Source of the DNA: Ophiothrix spiculata
Lineage: Eukaryota; Echinodermata; Ophiuroidea; Amphilepidida; Ophiotrichidae
Length of the DNA stretch: 41,666 nucleotides
Direction: 5' to 3' (one strand)
Assembly: GCA_000969725.1 (NCBI GenBank)
Contig: JXSR01S027920.1
Shown: piece after piece, positions 1-10,424 of the stretch
Position numbering within the stretch: position 1 is the first letter of the stretch
Layout of the letters: every line of letters starts with the position of its first letter
The notes under the pieces: model-generated
Told to the model about the DNA's origin: nothing
Databases searched by the model: none
Seen by the model: only the letters and a program-made list of their open reading frames with translations
Translations under genes and position numbers: made by a program

Positions 1-476
1 AGGAGTACATGACACTGATATGTATTTATACAATATACACTAACTGCTTTCAAAATATGTTACAATTTACATCATTATGTGACCGGTTGCCATGGCAACG
101 GCGGCCATTTTAAATTGCATATGTTTGCAGGAGTCTCTACGGTGTCCAAGATATCTCAAAAACTATAAAAGCATAATAATGATATTGGATCAACGAAGTT
201 ACATCACACCCCTCACCCCCTTACTAATGCCCAATCTCTTTTATTCTAGTATGCCCCATAGCCATGTTCTTTAAAAATCAAATGCAATTTGTTTTAGATT
301 AATATTTTATACAGTTTTTGAGATTTCTTGGACACCGTAGAGACACATGCAAAAATATGCAATTAACAATGGTCGCCGTTGCCATGCCAACCGGTTACAT
401 AATGATGTAAATGTTGACATGTTTTGAAAGCAGTTAGTGTATATTGCATGAATACATGTCAGTATCATGTACTCCT
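1..476. mobile_element. Foldback/MITE-like element with ~170-bp inverted arms
   Basis: The left arm (1-170) and the reverse complement of the right arm (305-476) align almost end to end. Shared words include AGGAGTACATGA at the tip, CAATATACACTAACTGCTTT, ACCGGTTG and GTCTCTACGGTGTCCAAG. Arms differ by scattered substitutions, so this is an old element and not an assembly mirror. The 134-bp centre carries no coding sequence. The tip coincides with the window start, so the target duplication and true left end cannot be seen. Long arms with a small non-coding middle fit a non-autonomous foldback DNA transposon; the superfamily is not assignable. Confidence 0.85.
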
Positions 477-1424
477 ACTTGTACAAGATTAAAAAAGATG
501 TTTTATTGCATACATGCACCCAAGGGGTAATTCCACCTTAAGACAAAAAATCATTTGGTTGTAAAATAATAAAAATTAATGTATATACTATAGTAATTTT
601 TTTAAGCCAGGGCACCTCATTAAAAGTTATGGGCCTTTCCATTCATGATAAGAGGTAACAGGATTTTCATTCACACAACCAATATAATTGAGGTGTTGAG
701 AAAGGCCATATAGTAAAACATTATGGAATTCGTTATCTGATTGGAAGCAAAAGCTTTAACGTGTTTGTTATCATTTGATTACTACTTCAAACACATTTCC
801 GAATTGTTCCTTTGCTGATTATGAATTATATATGTTTATAAAATTACATTACCTCAACGACCCATTGTTTGGAACATTTAAATGTGCATCTTATTGTACA
901 GTTTTTTTGATGATGAAATAGTTAAAGAAAAAAAAAAAGCACACATAACACATTGAAATTTTTGTTTGGCCCTTTGGATCACGTTACATTGATCCATATA
1001 TCAATTCTTTTCAAATCCTCCGAACCATATAAAACCCTTTCATGCTCAGTACTCTGTTAACAGCTTTTAACAGATAATATACCAATGATCCTTGCTGTAC
1101 AAGTAGTCAAGTTAGTTGTCCTATAGTAAATACATATGCCTTATACTAATTGATGAGAGGATCCTTGTCCTTATCTAATCAAAAATATGTCTCCCTGTGT
1201 TATTATGCAAGAGGTGCCTAGACTTTAAAAAAACACTATAGGTGTCTATAATTTGAAAAAAAATTCAAATCATATTTTTCTCGCAAGTATTGTCATACTA
1301 CTTATTAAGATTTACATATGTTCCAAAAGCATTTTCATGTGTTAACTCTGAAGCATTGAATCGCCTTGCATCTCCACAACAAAATAAAAACAAAAAAACC
1401 CATATCTCGGCAGACCGGTTTGAC
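477..1424. other. AT-rich non-coding stretch
   Basis: No open frame of note, no tRNA-like boxes and no clear inverted repeat seen on either strand. Contains short A and T runs (for example near 925-940) only. Confidence 0.6.
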
Positions 1425-1895
1425 AATTGAATACGCCAGAATAAGAACATCCCAACTCCAATAGCTCCCTACTGTTATAAGTTATGTAAAATAAAAATGC
1501 ATATAAATCTCTGAAAATGCTTTCAAATCACTAGAAAGCATTTCCATGTCTTTATCCCAATCATAGTGTCACAGTTGACCTTGTAGTTGACTTTGTTAGA
1601 CATTGTTAGATAATTTTCCTAGCATATAGTTGCAGAGGGAAACTCATGGAGTTGGGATGTTCTTGTAATGGCTGTTTAAATATAGCAACTATGTACTATA
1701 ACAATTATCTAACAATGTCTAAAAAAGTCAACTACAAGGTCAAATGTGACAATATGAGTAGGATATTGACATTAAAATGCTATTTTAGTGATGTGAAGGC
1801 ATTTTCAGAAATGTGTTTGCATTTATATTTTATAAATATAATTAACAGAAGGGAACTATTGGAGTTGGGATGTTCTTATTCTGGCGTATTCAATT
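1425..1895. mobile_element. Foldback element with ~205-bp arms and an internal copy of its end
   Basis: The left tip AATTGAATACGCCAG at 1425 is matched exactly in reverse complement at 1881-1895. Similarity continues through both arms (left about 1425-1633, right about 1684-1895), including the shared words GACCTTGTAGTTGACTT and TAGACATTGTTAGATAAT. The short spacer holds another copy of the terminal motif TGGAGTTGGGATGTTCTT (1647-1664), in the same orientation as the right end (1860-1877). A short open frame across 1646-1924 is a by-product of the repeat. No target duplication is obvious. Non-autonomous DNA transposon by structure; family unknown. Confidence 0.85.
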
Positions 1896-2387
1896 CTAGA
1901 CGTCGCAGTGTAGTTTACGTTTAACAAAGTATACATGTTTGTATAATCAAGCGTATATCCAAGAGAAGCGCTTTGCAGATCTGGATTAGACTGGTCACTA
2001 TTCCATGTGGACCAAAAACGGTTTACAGATCGGGTTACAGATATGTTGCTTCATCACCCTCAACATTATTACCGATACCACTTTGTCGTCGCGATGTTTT
2101 CTCAAAGCATTCCAGATGTGAACATTTAAGTGGGGTCACTACCAATGATGCTCGCCTCATGCCCGTTTGGCTTATCACTCTCATAAGATCTTAATTAGCA
2201 CAGACTTTCGAAGGGAGAAGCGCGAAATCAAGCCTGAACTGTAAACTTACCATGTTAATGATAACTCCATGCTTAAAGAGAATCAGCTCATAATATCCAA
2301 CACCGTAACCATGGTAATAGAGTACCCATCACACGACACCCATGATCTATGACCACAGCCACACCAAATCACTATCCCTGTGACTCT
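1896..2387. other. Non-coding stretch, no recognised feature
   Basis: Slightly richer in GC than its neighbours, with short open frames on both strands but no recognisable protein. A donor-like GTAAGT lies on the minus strand near 2253, without a matching convincing exon. Confidence 0.5.
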
Positions 2388-2495
2388 ACCATCATCAAGA
2401 CCAACATCCACCATCAATCGGCATTCCATCATTGTGAATATACCATCATCGGGACCAACATCTACCATCAATCCATTCCACTTCATCATGCGACA
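2388..2495. repeat. Two-copy 54-bp tandem repeat
   Basis: The motif ACCATCATC..GACCAACATC starts at 2388 and again at 2442, giving a 54-bp period and two imperfect copies. Because 54 is a multiple of three, short frames stay open through it on both strands. The resulting peptides are periodic and not gene-like. Confidence 0.7.
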
Positions 2496-2927
2496 TATTG
2501 CCAACTGCCTACCATCGGCGTAACCACCAATACCATGACAAACAGCAGCGATAAATACAGATACGAAGAGGAATCCAGCTGAAAAACTCCAAAAAAACTT
2601 GGAAATACATCAATTTCATGAGTTGAGCTATTACAGAATGTAACTAAAAACCTTTAATTATAAACAGCAACCTCCATATCTCCTATAACTACGCAGAACA
2701 AAGGAAAAATGCAATGAAAATTATATGCTTACTGCACCAGTCAACATGAACACATTACCTAATAATAATTAACCATGATCATTAAATATTAAACTATTTT
2801 ATTAAAAGAGATGAAGAACAAAAGAAGCATGTTCATGAGAGATATAAAGATGGATTTTTTCTGGAAACAGTATTCTTCATGTACCTGTGAACAGATGCAA
2901 ACAAAATATTACAAAACATCGGAAGAT

Positions 2928-2952
2928 AAAATAAATAAATAAATAAATAAAA
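2928..2952. repeat. (AAAT)n microsatellite
   Basis: About five AAAT units in a row. The surrounding 2.5-3.27 kb is AT-rich and otherwise featureless. Confidence 0.8.
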
Positions 2953-3269
2953 GAAACAAGTATCCAACAAGTTATTAAAATAGTTGTCCGTCATTCTGAA
3001 AACATGAATACATAATTTTGGTTAAGCTGGTAGGTAAGATCGTTCATTTTCAGCCAGTGGGGTATAGCAACTGTGAAAAAATATATTTGTTTTAGAAGAA
3101 AAAAATTGTATTACTCCTACTGTTACTTAGTCCATGTGGCGAGAAATACTTCAAACCTGTTTGCAACCTGGAAAGTATTATAAATCATATGCGTTAATGT
3201 GAAACAGTGCAAATGTTATTAGTTTTGTTAGTACTTGATCACAACAAATGCATATATGCATAAATCATC

Positions 3270-3590
3270 GACATTATCCAACACTACCACACCCACCATT
3301 GGCACTACATTCGTTAACACTGAACACTCATCCACACAGCCACCATCTCATACACAACCATTCTATTAATGTAATAACACCGCTACACACCACCGCGCCG
3401 CTTCATTCCCGCCGCCACCACATCTAGCTATAATTGCCATCGCATCTACATAGCTAATACGTACCTCCACCACACTGATACTTTATCCACACCTCTGTAA
3501 CCTTCTCCCGCCACTGCAATCACATCTGCATCGCCGCCACCTCACTTACACCCACACCAACTACCAACACACCCCTTGTACCCATAAAAT
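3270..3590. repeat. C/A-rich low-complexity tract (CCA/CAC words)
   Basis: Strand-asymmetric sequence made largely of CAC, CCA and CAT words (for example CACCACACCCACCATT), with G scarce on the plus strand. No fixed period is visible. It may be a degraded simple repeat. Confidence 0.65.
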
Positions 3591-3644
3591 CATCCCAAAA
3601 TTACAAGCATCACCATCACACAAATCAAAACCACGTCGTCCACA

Positions 3645-3844
3645 CGGTCCTTGTCACTATTGTCATAACAGATAAGCGCTTTGGCACTCGGGATTGGCAC
3701 CTTCGTAATTTTAATGATTATGTCGCAGCAATAATGCAAGAGTCTATCAAATGCCTTTTCAAGAGACGACGCTCCAAAATAACGAAGAAGCGGAGCTGGC
3801 ATAGCTTGAAGTGTTCGTTTTGTCCATTCGGTTGAATCTGCCAT
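3645..3844 (-). CDS. Possible coding exon of unknown function (doubtful)
   Basis: On the minus strand a frame runs from an ATG at 3844 (context AAGTATGG, a fair Kozak match) through a peptide beginning MADSTEWTKRTL and containing LLRYFGASSLEKAFDRLLHY, which looks amphipathic and has balanced residue use. It stays open to 3590, but the last residues are hydrophobic and low-complexity, so a real exon would probably stop near 3645. Upstream the frame extends to 3901 without a convincing splice acceptor. I recognise no family. It could equally be chance or a repeat fragment. Confidence 0.2.
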
Positions 3845-3901
3845 ACTTGAAATGCTAAAGGGACTTTTGACTAAGGACATCAAAACTGCTGAGGACATCA
3901 A

Positions 3902-4519
3902 AACTGCTTCTTTAAATTAATGCGACCATCAATTTGCCGTTGAAAAGCTGCCTAGCTATTCACAGCAGGTCGTAATATTATCAAACATGTGCAGCCAGGT
4001 GCAGATAATGCACAACGCTGTCATTAAGTAAGTAAGTAATGTGCAGCCATTGACATTGATGGGTTTTCAGTAACAGGTATAAGATATTATCATGAAGATC
4101 CCGTGCAAATGCAGATCGCTTTCTCTCAGCTCATCATATTACACGCAAGTCCAAAAAGCTGTTTAGTCTCCAGGAACTGCCAAAGAAGCATAAAAAGGGA
4201 AACCGTATCCCCTAGCAAGAATCCACTGTTAAAATGTCATCAAAGTTTAGTTCTACACTGACATGACTCATTACAATGTCATCAAAGTTTATTTTTACAC
4301 TGACATGATTCAATGTTTGAAAAGTTAAATTTAACTCTCACGAATAAACTGGATTAGCTGGCATAACAAAGTTAATGTAAAGGGAGCGGCCTGTATTTCA
4401 CATATTGGAGTGCCAATCTCTCTTTCGAAGCGATTTGGCCTGACTCAACAATTTTTTTGAGGTGAGGGGATCGGCACCTCCTTCCCTGCGAGTCCGTTTA
4501 CTTTCAAAGATTTCAATGC
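3902..4519. other. Non-coding stretch with minor direct repeats
   Basis: Contains a short AAGT/AGTA run near 4027-4038 and two direct copies of a phrase around ATGTCATCAAAGTTTA (about 4232 and 4276). Nothing gene-like was seen. Confidence 0.5.
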
Positions 4520-4730
4520 TGGTGTAATGAAATACAGGGTCCGTGTGATCGAGTGTCCTAGCTACTATTAAACTGTGTAGAACGTGCATATATGCAATCA
4601 ATAAATCACTGAATGCGACTAATTCCGTGTAGTTTAATTAAACCGGACACCTGGTTATAAGAGACGGCTTATTCTCATTAAACCGGACTCCTGGTTATGG
4701 GAAACACTCACAGTTTCATTGCACCGGTAC
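4520..4730 (-). repeat. Dispersed repeat, inverted copy of the 6884-7056 module
   Basis: Read in reverse complement, the module at 6884-7056 aligns over most of its length with this stretch: GGTGTAATGAAATACAG, GTCCGTGTGA, TGTGTAGAACGT, CAATAAATCA, ATTCCGTGTAGTT and CCTGGTTATGG all recur in order. This copy also holds a short internal duplication of an ATTAAACCGGACNCCTGG phrase 40 bp apart (about 4639 and 4679). Both copies are bounded by inverted forms of a TAATGA/TTACACCGG word, suggesting a small mobile unit. Confidence 0.7.
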
Positions 4731-4994
4731 CCATTTGACACCTGGGTGGATAAGTATACAGCTTAAGGACAATACACGCCGCTCACCAGATTCGACGCTC
4801 AATGTCCGGTGATTAAAGTGTCGGGGACTTATACTGCTTAGCCACACGTGTCCGTCCAAATATATAGGCAGAGTTAAAACAAACGCGTCGCTGACTGGCA
4901 CGGGACGCACAATCAAAATTAACGCATATCAGCATTGTAAAGGTAAAACACTAAAGGATGGATTGTGTGTAACGCAAACAATTTTGATACCAAA

Positions 4995-5125
4995 TTAGTG
5001 GGTTGGTAGTTTATACATCTGGTTTGGTATATTGGTCCATCTGATTTGGTAGTTCGTACATCTGGTTTGGTAGTTCGTACATCTGGATTGGTAGTTTGTA
5101 CATCTGGTTTGGTATGACATCTGGT
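4995..5125. repeat. Short ~21-bp tandem array related to the 14-bp satellite
   Basis: About five units of the type TTTGGTAGTTYGTACATCTGG. A seven-codon period keeps a minus-strand frame open, producing a peptide with repeated RCTNYQ; this is not a gene. The words TACATCTGGTTTGG are shared with the satellite at 8.6-11.3 kb. A few isolated units also occur at about 5457-5512. Confidence 0.75.
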
Positions 5126-5653
5126 AGGGCCCTGTTAAGTGTTCCCAATTCTTAACGTAAATCTTCGGAAATTCATGTAGCTTTGAAGCTCTTCGACCCA
5201 AAGAAAATTTTAAAAGTATTTGCAACATGACACAAAAATTACTAGAAAAATGGATTTACCAGCTCAATGCCAGCACATTTTGAAATAGTACCTGGACGAA
5301 ATTTATCCGCGTCATGCTATATTTTTACTTACGCGTATTTTTGAATCGTGACAATAATTGTTGCATAATGGTTCATGGCGATTTCCTTGAGCCTTTCTGA
5401 ATGTCTCAACAACTACGCCATGAACTGGGAACCAGGCCTAGAACATTTTCTTCGGCAATACATCTAGTTTGGTACGTCTAGTTTAGTTGGAACATTTGGT
5501 TCGATATAGTTTATTTATTTATTGACATCTTTAAAGAAGGTAGCCTTATCAGTGTTCCAGCACTGATTTCCATATGGGCCCTCTACATAAAATACATTAC
5601 ATATTCAAAAATTAACATACTACATACAAATTAAAATATGGAAATTGGATTGA
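5126..5653. other. Non-coding stretch with repeat fragments
   Basis: Holds a few isolated satellite words near 5460-5512, then TTTATTTATTTATTGACATC at 5510-5529 followed by a small hairpin (ATCAGTG..CACTGAT). This could be the edge of a dispersed repeat; no gene seen. Confidence 0.4.
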
Positions 5654-6502
5654 TAGGCCTATATTAAACTAATATTAAAATTATACTTCAAAGATAAACA
5701 TTCAGCTAGAATAAACTAAAAATGCAAACTACTGCAGAGCAGGAAGTGTAGACGGCCGCAGGTAAAGTACCGGCAGCCTACTCGTGAGGTAAAGTACCCA
5801 AGGAGCCTGAACAAAACTATTGAAAATTTAAAATATCTATGTAATATACCCTACTGATACGTTCACATTATCAATGATATAAAAATGCTGGCACACCCTT
5901 CACATCTGAATAACCTCATGCACTTATACATACATACATATTATTTTTATAGTGCGCTTATTCTTAACCTTTTGAACCCGACGAGCCGGTGTAATGAATG
6001 GTACAGTCCTACCCATTTTATTGCCCCCCCCCCCCTCCATTGACTTCAACGGAGTAAAGCGTGACCTTGGTTTGTTATCGATACACGTACAAAGTACATA
6101 CTATACAAATATATAGGTACCTGGACAATAAATGGGTAGGACTGTAGCATTCACGGGTACATGTACCGTATACCCGATGAGCCGGTTTACTGGCTTCAAG
6201 GTCACGTGTCAGAAACTTGATGTGTCTGTCATCAGGCATGGGTATAGTTACAATTTTCAATGGTCTTATTTATATCGGAAGACATCAATGAAGCTTAGAA
6301 ACCATGGTTGATGGGCCATTTTGCTCTTATTGACTCGACAGAGGTGAAAAATACCACATATTTTGATTCAAAATTTGATCACAATTTTCAACAAATGTGG
6401 CTTTCCCATAGACTACAACGTAAATGTCGAATATGTTGTGTTCTTTTGTTAATGCTGGTTATTGGAATATTTTAGACTACTGTAAAATGAAATAGTAATG
6501 CA
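5654..6502. repeat. Segmental direct duplication, copy A
   Basis: Starts at AGGCCTATATTAAACT and shares long near-identical runs with 6550-7417, for example GATAAACATTCAGCTAGAAT, CAATGATATAAAAATGCTGG and GGCATGGGTATAGTTACAA. A 47-bp spacer separates the copies. Flanks match very closely, but the central module (about 5998-6155) differs strongly from the equivalent 6884-7056. A minus-strand frame at 6075-6260 is incidental. Confidence 0.85.
6003..6145. mobile_element. Small TIR module inside copy A
   Basis: ACAGTCCTACCCATTTTATTG at 6003-6023 is answered by its reverse complement, less one T, at 6126-6145; a TA lies at both outer edges. A run of about 12 C sits just inside the left arm. The middle is alignable, at lower identity, with the middle of the module in copy B (TTATYGAT, TACAAGTAC, TAGTACCT..GGACA), so the two modules look related but far more diverged than their flanks. 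Confidence 0.6.
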
Positions 6503-6549
6503 GGCATAGTGTCACTAGGTGAGGTATAGTAAAAGGGTGGAGGCGTTAC

Positions 6550-7417
6550 AGGCCTATATTAAACTAAAATTAACAAAGATAAACATTCAGCTAGAATAAA
6601 CTAAAAATACAAACTACTGTAGAGCACGAAGTGTAGACGGACGCAGGTAAAGTACCGGCAGCCTACTCGTAAGGTAAAGTACCCAAGGAGCCTGTACAAA
6701 ACTATTGAAAATTTAAAATATCCATGTAATACACCCGACTGATACGTTCACATTATCAATGATATAAAAATGCTGGCACACCCTTCACATCTGAATAACC
6801 TCATGCATTCATACATACATACATATTATTTTTTATAGTGCGCTTATTCTTAACCCTTTGAACCCGACGAGCCGGTGTAATGAGACTGAGTGTCCCCCAT
6901 AACCAGGAGTCCGGGTCTAATTGAACTACACGGAATAAGTCGCAATCAATGATTTATTGATCGCACATGTACAAGTACGTTCTACACAATTTAATAGTAC
7001 CTAGGACATTTCAGTCACACGGACGCTGTATTTCATTACACCGGTATACCGGCTCTCGTGTACATGTACCGTATACCCGATGAGCCGCTTTACTGGCTTC
7101 AAGGTCACGTGTCAGAAACTTGATGTGTCTGTCATCAGGCATGGGTATAGTTACAATTTTCAATGGTCTTATTTATATCGGAAGACATCAACAAAGCTTA
7201 GAAACCATGGTTGATGGGCCATTTTGCTCTTATTGACTCGGCAGAGGTGAAAAATTCCACATATTTTTACAAATTTGATAAACATTTTCAACAAATGTGC
7301 TTTTCCCATAGACTACAACGTAAATGTCGAATATGTTGGTCGACATAAATAATATTCTTTTGTAAATGCTGGTTATTGGAATATTTCAGACTACTGTAAA
7401 ATGAAACAGTAATGCAA
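6550..7417. repeat. Segmental direct duplication, copy B
   Basis: Second copy of the unit at 5654-6502. It ends with ATGCTGGTTATTGGAATATT and ACTACTGTAAAATGAAA as copy A does. An insertion near 7340 (GGTCGACATAAATAATA) and scattered changes distinguish it. A third, much more diverged copy of part of the unit appears at about 8230-8480. Confidence 0.85.
6884..7056 (+). repeat. Central module of copy B (dispersed repeat)
   Basis: Bounded by CCGGTGTAATGA on the left and TTCATTACACCGG on the right, an inverted pair. It is the same family as the inverted copy at 4520-4730. No coding sequence. Confidence 0.65.
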
Positions 7418-7544
7418 GGGAAAGTAAATTCTTATACACGTGGAATGGCCAGGGTTAAAATGATTAAACAAGGTCTAAGCGCATTAACATTGCATTCTTT
7501 AAATTACAATACTAAATCAAAGACACAAAAATACGGGTACATTT

Positions 7545-8155
7545 CGCTAGTCCGAACATGAAATACACGGCGCTAGTCCGAATCTGAAAAACACTGCGCT
7601 AGTCCGACATTTATGTCGGACTAGCGCAGTGGATTTTAGATTCAGTTTGAAATTTACACACGGCGCTAGTCCGAATATGAAAACCACTCAGTGCGCTAGT
7701 CCGAATATGAAAACCACTGCGCTAGTCAAAATCTGATCACCACTGCGCTAGTCCGAATTTGAAAACCACTGCGCTAGTCCGAAATTCGGTTTAGCGCACT
7801 TTTTATCTAATATATAAAAAGCAATGAGCTAGTCAGACAAAAACAAAATCGGACGAATTGTATTTCATTTTCGGACTAGCGCAGTGTATTTCATTTTTGG
7901 ACTAGCGCAGTATATTTCATTTTCGGACTAGCGCAGTATATTTCATTTTCGGACTAGCGCAGTGTATTTCATTTGAAAATTCGGACTAGCACAGTGTCGG
8001 ACAAGTGCAGTGGTTTTAATTTTCGGACTGACGCATTGAATTTTTGGACTAGCGCAGTGGTTTTCATTTTCGGACTAGTGCACCTCTAAGGTATAGGAAA
8101 ATTGTGTTGTCAGACTAGCGTATTGTCGGACTAGTTCATCGTCGGATTAGCGGGT
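7545..8155. repeat. Inverted tandem array of CGCTAGTCCGAA units
   Basis: About eight units of the type CGCTAGTCCGAAT..GAAAACCACTG (spacing roughly 25-30 bp) run in one orientation between 7545 and 7800. From about 7860 to 8155 the array continues with ten or so units in the opposite orientation (TTTTCGGACTAGCGCAGTG). The switch lies near 7800-7860. An early flip at 7592-7631 makes a perfect 19-bp hairpin with a 2-nt loop. The two halves can pair over several hundred bases. No coding potential. Confidence 0.9.
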
Positions 8156-8229
8156 GCACCCCAAAAATATATGCCCAACGGTGGAGAAACGGTAGTCAAC
8201 CCTCAGGGTGGAAACTTAGCCTAAGAGCT

Positions 8230-8480
8230 TACAATATGGTGATATTAAGAAAATAAATATGCAAGACTAATATTGACTGTAGGCGAAATACCGACAGTCT
8301 ACCTTCAGGGCGAAGGATACAGTGAGAGCACTCACTCATTCTTACTGATCCAAATGCAAGTTCACAAAGGGGCAGCACTAATACACATTTTAATTACTCT
8401 AGAATGCATGCCCATATAATCATACTCCTCCATCCTCTCCATGGCCAATAATTCATACATATATACTCACATACAATCCA
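8230..8480. repeat. Diverged third copy of part of the 5654-6502 unit
   Basis: GTAGGCGAAATACCGACAGTCTACC here parallels GCAGGTAAAGTACCGGCAGCCTACT of the other two copies, and the order of later words (CATACATATATACTCACATAC) also follows. Identity is much lower, suggesting an older duplication. Confidence 0.45.
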
Positions 8481-8584
8481 TCCCGCAAACTAAACAATTA
8501 CCAGCACAGCACAGACTCCTCCAAAATCGTAGGCCAACAAATTTATAAAAAAATATCAATATTTTAAAATGTGATGTTTGATCT

Positions 8585-9041
8585 AGATTGCTACATCTAG
8601 TTCAGTACATCTGGTTTGGTACATAGTTTGGTACATCTAGTTTGGTACATCCAGGTTGGTACATCTAGTTTGGTACATTTAAGTTGGTTACATCTAGTTT
8701 GGTACATCTGGGTTGGTTCATTTAGGTTAGTATATTGTCTTCATCAGTACATCTAGTTTGGTACACCTAGTTTGGTACATCTAGTTTGGTATATCTGGTT
8801 TGGTACATCTAGTTTGGTAATCTAGTTTGGTACATCTAGTTTGGTACATCTATGTTGTTACATCTAGTTTGGTACATATGGTTTGGTACATCTAGTTTGG
8901 TATATCTAGGTTGGTACATCTAGTTTGGTACATCTGGTTTGGTACATCTAGGTTGGTAAAATCTAGTCGGGTACATCTAGTTTGGTGCATCTGGGTTGGT
9001 ACATATAGGTAGTTTGGTTCATCCACTTTGGTCATAGATTA
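8585..9041. repeat. 14-bp satellite array, segment 1
   Basis: Tandem GGTACATCTAGTTT units with a 14-bp period, many carrying point changes (CTAGG, CTGGT, GTATATC). Occasional insertions break the phase. A phrase around GGTTCATTTAGGTTAGTATAT at about 8712 recurs at about 9430, so larger blocks were copied too. Confidence 0.9.
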
Positions 9042-9313
9042 ACAGGGGAGATACCGGACTTTGTATACCTGCCCATGTAATAGCATCCTCAACCATCGGG
9101 GGTATTTTGGGTTTACTTGGATCTCTTCAAATTCAACCCCAGGTGCTGAGATTCGGTTGCGTGTTGAGATCAACCGTGCGAATGATACGCCAACCTGCAC
9201 GTAAGGGGTGTGTGCGAGATTTCGATAATCACGCATTATGCCAGGATGCGATGCATCATAGGCAAAACCCGAATACCCCCAATTTTATGGCGGCGAGTCT
9301 TGTATCTCCCCGT
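9042..9313. mobile_element. TIR element inserted in the satellite, copy 1
   Basis: The left end ACAGGGGAGATACCGGACT pairs with the right end, whose reverse complement reads ACGGGGAGATACAAGACT. The inside (272 bp in all) is richer in GC and includes GCATTATGCCAGGATGCG; it is not satellite. Short frames on both strands are not gene-like. TTAA/TAAA at the edges may be target sequence. A second copy lies at 10663-10950. Confidence 0.65.
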
Positions 9314-9324
9314 AAACCTATCAG

Positions 9325-9483
9325 TTGGTACGTCTAGTTTGGTACTGGTACTTCTCGTTTGGTACATCTAGTTTGGTACATGTAATTTGGAACATCTAGT
9401 TAGGTACATCTAGTTAGGTACATCTGGGTTGGTTCATTTAGGTTAGTATATATTCTTCATTAGTACATCTGGCTTGGTACACC
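9325..9483. repeat. 14-bp satellite array, segment 2
   Basis: Continues the GGTACATCTAGTTT array after the TIR element, with variants such as GGTACGTCTAG and a copy of the 8700-8760 phrase. It ends at the TA where the Tc1/mariner element is inserted. Confidence 0.85.
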
Positions 9484-9485
9484 TA

Positions 9486-10421
9486 AAGTACCACCAAAAA
9501 GTAAAGCGACATAGTTTTAGTACCCATTTTTACTTAAATTGGTTTAACCCAAGTACAAAAACGAGACACAGTAAGGAAAATGATTTATTCCCCTGCATGT
9601 AGATGCCTCATAGACCCCAATCCAGTCAATAATAGCGGCATGGCTGCATTCCAAAGAACGAAAACATGTGATATAAAAGTTGCAGCAATCGCATTCATCT
9701 TTGTAATAAGTGGCATGGGTACAAGGCCATTTATGGCGGGATTTTTGAAAAGATTATTTTACCACGAGGAGCATATGTTGTACCTTACAACGGTGCGATA
9801 GGCAACAACTTCATCTTAATGGATGACAACGCGACTGCGCACAGGGCAAATGCAAAAAACCAGATTTCTGGAGAATGAGGGTATTGAGCGCCTCACTCCC
9901 TGGCTTTCTAAGAGTCCAGATCTGAAACCTAAAGAACACTAATGGGCTCATCTTAAGTACAGAGTTAACAGGAAACTCAGACCAACAACAACATGACTAC
10001 ACTGAATGGACTTAGACGCATTCTTCTGAGAGAGTGGGCCGCCATTGACCAGAACCGCAAAAGGCGTCTGATCCACTGTATGAGGAGGCGTTGCATGGCC
10101 GTTGTAAATAAAAGAGGTGGACATACAAAATATTGAATAGCTGACAATAAACATGCATAAAAACATGATTAGTAAAAGAAATAAAAAAGTTGAAAAAGAA
10201 GGTTGGTCATCTGTGAATATTGTATTGTCTTAAATTGCAACATTTTAAAATCAGAAGGACATTTTTGAAAGGGTGGTCTGTCTGACATATTGATTAAAAT
10301 GGGGCAAATTTGGTATCAAAATTTATGAAAATAAATCAGCTTTCTTACTGTATCATGTTTTTGTACATCAGAATTACCAATTTCAGTACCAAACTATGTC
10401 GCGTATTTTTTGGTGGTACTT
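9486..10421 (+). mobile_element. Tc1/mariner-type transposon, internally deleted
   Basis: Terminal inverted repeats of about 38 bp: left AAGTACCACCAAAAAGTAAA followed by GCGACATAGTTTT; right, in reverse complement, AAGTACCACCAAAAAATACG followed by CGACATAGTTTGG. A TA dinucleotide flanks both ends (9484-9485 and 10422-10423), the classic target duplication of this superfamily. The element sits in the 14-bp satellite. At 936 bp it is shorter than a typical full-length 1.2-1.6 kb member, and the DNA-binding N-terminal part of the transposase is not recognisable. Confidence 0.9.
9720..10136 (+). pseudogene. Tc1/mariner transposase, C-terminal remnant
   Basis: The catalytic core of a DDE/D transposase cuts and rejoins transposon ends in the nucleus. 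Here the motif MDDNATAHRANA (about 9818-9853) matches the region holding the second catalytic aspartate. After a one-base frame change near 9862 the frame gives LENEGIERLTPWLSKSPDL, followed by KPKEH, then a stop where W-leading sequence should continue; this matches the SPDLNPxEHxW block with the last acidic residue. Another frame change near 9990 leads to a basic C-terminal stretch ending at a stop at 10134-10136. At least two frame breaks and one stop make it inactive. The start is not identifiable. Confidence 0.85.
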
Positions 10422-10424
10422 TAA

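Noticed and set aside
2283-2582. Periodic protein-coding frames on both strands
   Set aside because: Explained by the 54-bp tandem repeat at 2388-2495.
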